Positions 32,454 to 35,887 of a DNA stretch of 35,887 nt are shown here, piece after piece; within the stretch, counting starts at the first letter, position 1, and the number at the start of each line of letters is the position of its first letter. The stretch is from Promethearchaeota archaeon. GTDB lineage: Archaea > Asgardarchaeota > Lokiarchaeia > Sigyniarchaeales > Promethearchaeaceae. Position numbers and translations under genes: made by a program. Location of the stretch: assembly GCA_018238965.1 (NCBI GenBank), contig JABCSI010000007.1, forward strand, positions 1-35,887, given 5' to 3'. The notes below the pieces were generated by a model. That model saw only the letters and a list, made by a program, of their open reading frames with translations, searched no databases and had not been told where the DNA came from.

Positions 32454-33449
32454 CTACTTTGAATCCGAATTCAAATCCATAAAATCCAGAATATTAAAAT
32501 ATAGATCTTGGGTAAATTTATCCATCAACAGGTTATGTCCTCCATTGGAGTACAACCGGATCATCTTTTTGGGGTGAGCCCATCTCTGAAACAGTTTTTC
32601 TACCGCCAAATGATTCACAATGTGATCTGCAGTTCCTTGAAATAGAATACACGGAATTTTAAGACGGGAAACTAACCATGGTGTATTATTTATCATTTCT
32701 AAGATCTTTGTGAACAAACGAAGCGACATTTTAGGTAGCCTGAATGGATTTTCCTTCGCCAATGTTTTATATTCATCTAAATAGGTGATTTCCATTTTTT
32801 CCGGAAAAATATGTTGGACAGGTTCATTTTTGGTAAATAGACGACCCACGGAGATAAACGGAAAAAGTAATAGGTGTTTTAGTTGTTTTTGTAATTTCAA
32901 CATGGGGGAAATTAAAATCAATCCTTCGATCTTTCTAGATTTTGAACGTTTAGCAATTTGCATTGCAACCAGAGCACCTAGATCATATCCCAGCAAATAT
33001 ACAGGGGCATCATATTGTTGTGTAATTTTATTCATCAATTTTTGAATATCTGAATAGAGCATGCTATTTTTCTCTAAATCTCCCAAGTTACCTCCTGCAT
33101 ATCCGGCAGTACGACCGTGACCTCGGTAATCATATCCCACGACGAGAACACCATTATTTGAAAGAATATCGGCAAGGGGGTAGAATGTATCAGAACTGCC
33201 ATAAGCTTCATGAAATACAAAAACAATCGCTTTTGGGGGTATTATTCCTTTCTTTGCAATCGGATTCCAGATTTGGTAAAAAAAGCGAAGACCTCCATCC
33301 AATTCAAAGAAAAATTCCTCCGGATCCTGTAAAATATATCCCTTTCCAATCGTTTGACGGAGATTCTTCAATTTTTTATAATAATTCTTTATTTCTTTAT
33401 CAGAAATCCCCGTTGTTCCTAGAAAATGTCTGGAAATACTATCTGGCAT
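32454..33449 (-). CDS. Alpha/beta hydrolase with Asp at the nucleophile elbow
   Basis: 331 residues, of the monoglyceride lipase/S33-like group by layout. YDYRGHGRTAGYAGG (106-120) is the strand-4 region, the nucleophile elbow reads LLGYDLGAL (152-160), the acid is D275 in QGTADHIV, and the His is H305 in GGHNLL. The elbow normally has Ser (G-x-S-x-G), but here the codon is GAT, Asp 156. Asp nucleophiles occur in epoxide hydrolases and haloalkane dehalogenases, so the enzyme may do ester-intermediate chemistry of that type or be inactive. The oxyanion region HEAYGSS is also atypical (usually HGxGSS). The start is ATG 33449. The neighbours (MFS, BNR protein) give no pathway. Confidence 0.85.
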   Translation of the reverse strand: MPDSISRHFLGTTGISDKEIKNYYKKLKNLRQTIGKGYILQDPEEFFFELDGGLRFFYQIWNPIAKKGIIPPKAIVFVFHEAYGSSDTFYPLADILSNNGVLVVGYDYRGHGRTAGYAGGNLGDLEKNSMLYSDIQKLMNKITQQYDAPVYLLGYDLGALVAMQIAKRSKSRKIEGLILISPMLKLQKQLKHLLLFPFISVGRLFTKNEPVQHIFPEKMEITYLDEYKTLAKENPFRLPKMSLRLFTKILEMINNTPWLVSRLKIPCILFQGTADHIVNHLAVEKLFQRWAHPKKMIRLYSNGGHNLLMDKFTQDLYFNILDFMDLNSDSK

Positions 33450-33514
33450 AGCGTGTTGGCTCCTATTTACTTCAATTTATGATAATCTATAGTTGTCACG
33501 ATTGTACGAAATTT

Positions 33515-33546
33515 ATGTTTTGGAAATTTCATGTTTTGGAAATTTC
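33515..33546. repeat. 16-bp tandem duplication at the end of the BNR gene
   Basis: ATGTTTTGGAAATTTC occurs twice back to back (33515-33530 and 33531-33546). The stop codon of the minus-strand gene lies in the junction, and the second copy encodes its last residues EISKT. Confidence 0.85.
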
Positions 33547-34638
33547 ATAATGATATAATTTTTGTTCCGGGCTAAGAAAAGTGATGTGGAAAATATGATT
33601 ATCTTCCTTAAACAGGTGAAGTTGGGTAATTGGGTCATGAAATAAATCCGAATGGGCCCACATTTCAACAATTTGGTTTTTGACAGAATCATATTTCCAT
33701 AATACCAACCGAAATTGGTTTTGCACTTGCTGATTCCCAAGGACAAACATGTTATCGGTGCTATTTTCAAGATCAAGTAAATTTAAGCAATCAAAGGCTC
33801 CCACATCCATTCCAGGAAAGTTTTCTATTGGTTTTGTTTCAGTCCAAGTGGCTCCTACATCCTTCGATATCGCAATGTGAATTTTATTTGATGTGTGCAC
33901 GCGACAAAAAAGAAATAATTTTCCATCGTTTAATTCACATACATGGCCATCCTTGGTGCCAACAGATGCAATCTCATCAATTTTCTCATTGCTTTTTTCC
34001 AATTCATCGATTTCTCCTAAGTCATTGAGATTTTCTTCAGAAGGTTCAACGTATAGGGAAAAATTCCATAGTTTTCCATTATCATTGGAGGTTATACAAA
34101 GTAATCGTTTTCCAATAGGATTATAAACGGGGATTAGGAAACTCCCAATATGATATCCCACCTCCAACATGACCACGTTTCCAGAGGGAACCCAATTTTC
34201 TCCTTCCGGTGAGATTTGGATGGGTTTTTCCCAAGATTTTCCGTAATTATGGGATGAGGTATAATAAAGGGGTGCATCTACGGTATCAGATATGGAATCA
34301 GATATATCATTAGATTTGGTATCAGATAAAGTATTAGAATGGATAAGTGAATAAAGAATTATAAAATGACCTTGATTGTCGATTTGGTTCGTAAATTGAA
34401 TGCAAAAATCGGGGCTTTTTGAAATTTGGTCAAGGGGGTTGATAAATTCATACTCTTCCAATTTCCACGGATTATTTTCCAATTCCTTCACAAGAAACTG
34501 AATTTTTGGTTGATTTTTCTGGGAAAAAGAAATTATATGTTGCCCATGGGGAAGAACCTGAAACTGAAAGTTCGATATGGTAGAAATTTGGGAGAAGTGT
34601 TCTAAATTGATTACCTCGGTAAAATTTACCTTAACCAT
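33529..34638 (-). CDS. BNR/Asp-box (sialidase-like propeller) protein, cytosolic
   Basis: 369 residues with three Asp-boxes (S-x-D/N-x-G-x-x-W): SSHNYGKSW (128-136), SNDNGKLW (184-191) and SKDVGATW (258-265). Regular beta strands between them fit a six-bladed sialidase-type propeller. The catalytic Arg triad and Tyr/Glu of true sialidases were not placed, so activity is uncertain. There is no signal peptide or membrane helix, although family members often act outside the cell. A low-complexity Asp/Ser stretch (104-121) lies in the first half, encoded by repeated TCAGATA-like DNA. It may bind or clip glycans, or be a plain scaffold. Confidence 0.7.
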   Translation of the reverse strand: MVKVNFTEVINLEHFSQISTISNFQFQVLPHGQHIISFSQKNQPKIQFLVKELENNPWKLEEYEFINPLDQISKSPDFCIQFTNQIDNQGHFIILYSLIHSNTLSDTKSNDISDSISDTVDAPLYYTSSHNYGKSWEKPIQISPEGENWVPSGNVVMLEVGYHIGSFLIPVYNPIGKRLLCITSNDNGKLWNFSLYVEPSEENLNDLGEIDELEKSNEKIDEIASVGTKDGHVCELNDGKLFLFCRVHTSNKIHIAISKDVGATWTETKPIENFPGMDVGAFDCLNLLDLENSTDNMFVLGNQQVQNQFRLVLWKYDSVKNQIVEMWAHSDLFHDPITQLHLFKEDNHIFHITFLSPEQKLYHYEISKT

Positions 34639-34699
34639 AATATAATAAAAGAAGTCAAAAAATATAAAAAATTGTTTCCCGGAATGATAAATTCAAAAA

Positions 34700-34894
34700 T
34701 TAATCATCTTGAAGATCATAGCCCAACAATTTACAAGTATGGACTTCTTTCTTCAAAAATTCACGTATCGCCAACCGAATAGCTTCCGAACGCGAGGGCA
34801 CCAATCCGATATTTTGGATTTTTTCGATATTCTCAACATATATTTCGGGGAGGGCAATTGTGATATTCTTCATTTTTTGACGTTCTAATCCCAT
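34700..34894 (-). CDS. Ribbon-helix-helix (CopG/MetJ-type) regulator
   Basis: 64 residues from ATG 34894. The core KNITIALPEIYVENIEKI is the DNA-contacting strand and first helix, and PSRSEAIRLAIREFLKK is the second helix with the SRSEAIR signature of RHH dimers. A short tail with one Cys ends in DLQDD. GAGG at 34906-34909 is an SD 11 nt before ATG 34894; ATG 34873 (the first codon of the RHH core) and TTG 34903 are less supported. RHH proteins of this size act as DNA-binding dimers. It may control itself or the BNR gene 61 bp downstream. No toxin gene is next to it, so it is not obviously an antitoxin. Confidence 0.85.
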   Translation of the reverse strand: MGLERQKMKNITIALPEIYVENIEKIQNIGLVPSRSEAIRLAIREFLKKEVHTCKLLGYDLQDD

Positions 34895-35328
34895 TTGTAG
34901 CAAAACCTCGATGAGAATAAGAGATGAAGTTAAGATTTTGAAAATTGTTGCTTGAGTCTAAATCTCTATCCTTGTGCTTGTGGTAGTTATAGTAGATCGT
35001 TTGAACTTATAAAATTTTTGACCTTTATATTATAATTATTTTGAGGCCATAGGCGGGTTCTTTCTAATCCTATTCCCAACTTCCATCGGAGCTATGCGTT
35101 CCCTTCAAGAAAGAAGAAAAAATTTTTAAGATATTCTTTTAAATTTTAAAATGTTATATATAAGCTATTAACTACTAGTATTTATACAATTGAATTGAGG
35201 AATAAATTAAAAAGGCTATTATACTAATTAAAATCATATAAAATTAGTAAGAGGGCTTTCAATTTAATTTGTAAAAAATTGCCTTTGTTCATAATACTAA
35301 GATTGAATTACTTAACGGCGGGTAAATA
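34895..35328. other. Intergenic region with TATA-like boxes and a GC-rich island
   Basis: About 430 bp without a protein gene. It holds the start side of the RHH gene; two TATA-like stretches (TTATAAAA at 35007-35014, TTTATATTATA at 35024-35034); a GC-rich island (35042-35104) that could be a small RNA; a further box TTATATAT at 35154-35161; and CATAATAC near 35290, about 36 bp before the Roadblock gene. A weak SD (GGCGGGT) precedes ATG 35329. Confidence 0.6.
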
Positions 35329-35694
35329 ATGAGTAACGAAGAAACACTTGATGATATTTTACATGATCTATTATATTCAATCCCTGAGGTTCAAGCCGCA
35401 GCCATAGTCTCTGTTGAGGGATTACCAATCGCATCCGCTTTACCACCCGATGCAGATGAGACACGAATTGCAGCTATGACCGCAGCTATTTTGTCTTTGG
35501 GAGAGAGGGCTGCTCAAGAATTGGGAAAGGGTACATTAGAGCAAGTCTTTGTCCGTGGGGTAAATGGATATATTTTAACCATGTCGGCAGGACCAAATGC
35601 AGTATTGACCATTAGCACAACTAAAGACATTAAACTGGGCTTGATGTTTCTCGACACACGAAGAACGTGTGAAAAAATTATTAAACTTGTCTAA
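35329..35694 (+). CDS. Roadblock/LC7-domain protein (MglB-like)
   Basis: 121 residues that are a single Roadblock domain over nearly the whole length. It begins with helix TLDDILHDLLYSI, then PEVQAAAIVSVEGLPIAS (strand pair with the G-L-P turn), middle helix RIAAMTAAILSLGERAAQEL, strands GTLEQVFVRG, GYILTMSAG and AVLTISTT, and the final helix. This is the standard size and order for archaeal Roadblock/MglB proteins, which dimerise and serve as platforms or GAP partners for small GTPases. It is the best conserved marker in the window for an Asgard-type host. The gene stands alone, with a TATA-like box upstream and AT-rich sequence without genes (35695-35887) to the right edge. Confidence 0.93.
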   Translation: MSNEETLDDILHDLLYSIPEVQAAAIVSVEGLPIASALPPDADETRIAAMTAAILSLGERAAQELGKGTLEQVFVRGVNGYILTMSAGPNAVLTISTTKDIKLGLMFLDTRRTCEKIIKLV

Positions 35695-35887
35695 TCCCAA
35701 TCATTTTTTCTATTTTTCATAATTTTCCAGGAGTTTACAAAAATTTCATACTTTCTAATTTTTTTGCCACGCAATTCAAAAATATATATTTTATAAAAAT
35801 TTGATTCATTTTCATCTTCTTTTCATGCCTACTGGATTTTAGAAATGCTAACATCCTATCATTAATATCAATTACTTCTATTTAAGA

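Noticed and set aside
35042-35104. Resemblance of the GC-rich island to 5S rRNA
   Set aside because: Words such as GCCATAG and CGGAG recall 5S rRNA, but helix II partners and the whole 3' half are missing, so this is probably chance.
1-35887. CRISPR arrays, insertion sequences and phage genes
   Set aside because: No regularly spaced repeats with unique spacers, no transposase or integrase motif and no capsid or terminase-like gene was seen on either strand.

Overview
The window reads as chromosomal DNA of an AT-rich archaeon, most likely an Asgard (Promethearchaeota) lineage. The reasons are TATA/BRE-type promoters instead of -35/-10 boxes, many apparently leaderless genes mixed with genes that carry strong Shine-Dalgarno (SD) sites, a tRNA gene without an encoded CCA, at least two proteins made of Roadblock/LC7 domains, and several zinc-binding, membrane and repeat proteins of unknown function. 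Bacterial-type DnaK/DnaJ, shikimate kinase and PhnN sit among them. Lineage below the phylum cannot be read from this window.

Layout. (1) 1-925: the 3' end of a probable N6-adenine DNA methyltransferase, facing the 3' end of a tRNA-Gly(GCC) gene; this could be the edge of an integrated island. (2) 926-4326: a short GC-rich island that may be a small RNA, then a tight plus-strand operon: a 710-residue type I membrane protein, a 50-residue ORF joined by a TAATG and an ATGA overlap, and a winged-helix regulator. (3) 4427-7754: dnaK and dnaJ on the minus strand, with a hairpin/T-tract terminator between them and a 14-bp palindrome next to the dnaK BRE/TATA. (4) 8068-10713: small genes, including a membrane protein with four Cys pairs, a helical-repeat protein and a YkgJ-type CxxCxxCC protein. 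(5) 10818-16954: a 1014-residue membrane protein with three repeated cytosolic modules, overlapping phnN, then aroK, a flavodoxin, and on the other strand a Nudix hydrolase and a HAD phosphatase.

(6) 17052-26349 is the most interesting region. A MoxR-type AAA+ ATPase and a protein with an HExxH motif plus a VWA domain form an operon (20364-22325, 18501-20351). Across a short divergent promoter lie a CesT/YbjN-like protein, a membrane-anchored FKBP-like protein with two calcium-loop motifs, and a ChlI/ChlD-type AAA+-VWA fusion. Two AAA+/VWA machines within 8 kb, with no chelatase large subunit or pigment gene visible, suggest a chaperone or metal-insertion system. (7) 26418-29225: CTP synthase with an internal insertion, a receiver domain whose phospho-Asp is replaced by Glu, and a coiled-coil protein that appears to start at ATT. 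(8) 29411-35694: two Roadblock proteins, an RNase Z-like metallo-beta-lactamase, an MFS transporter, an alpha/beta hydrolase with Asp at the nucleophile elbow, a cytosolic BNR/sialidase-like protein and a ribbon-helix-helix regulator.

Functional calls rest on motifs read by eye. No database search was possible, so family names for divergent proteins are inferences.
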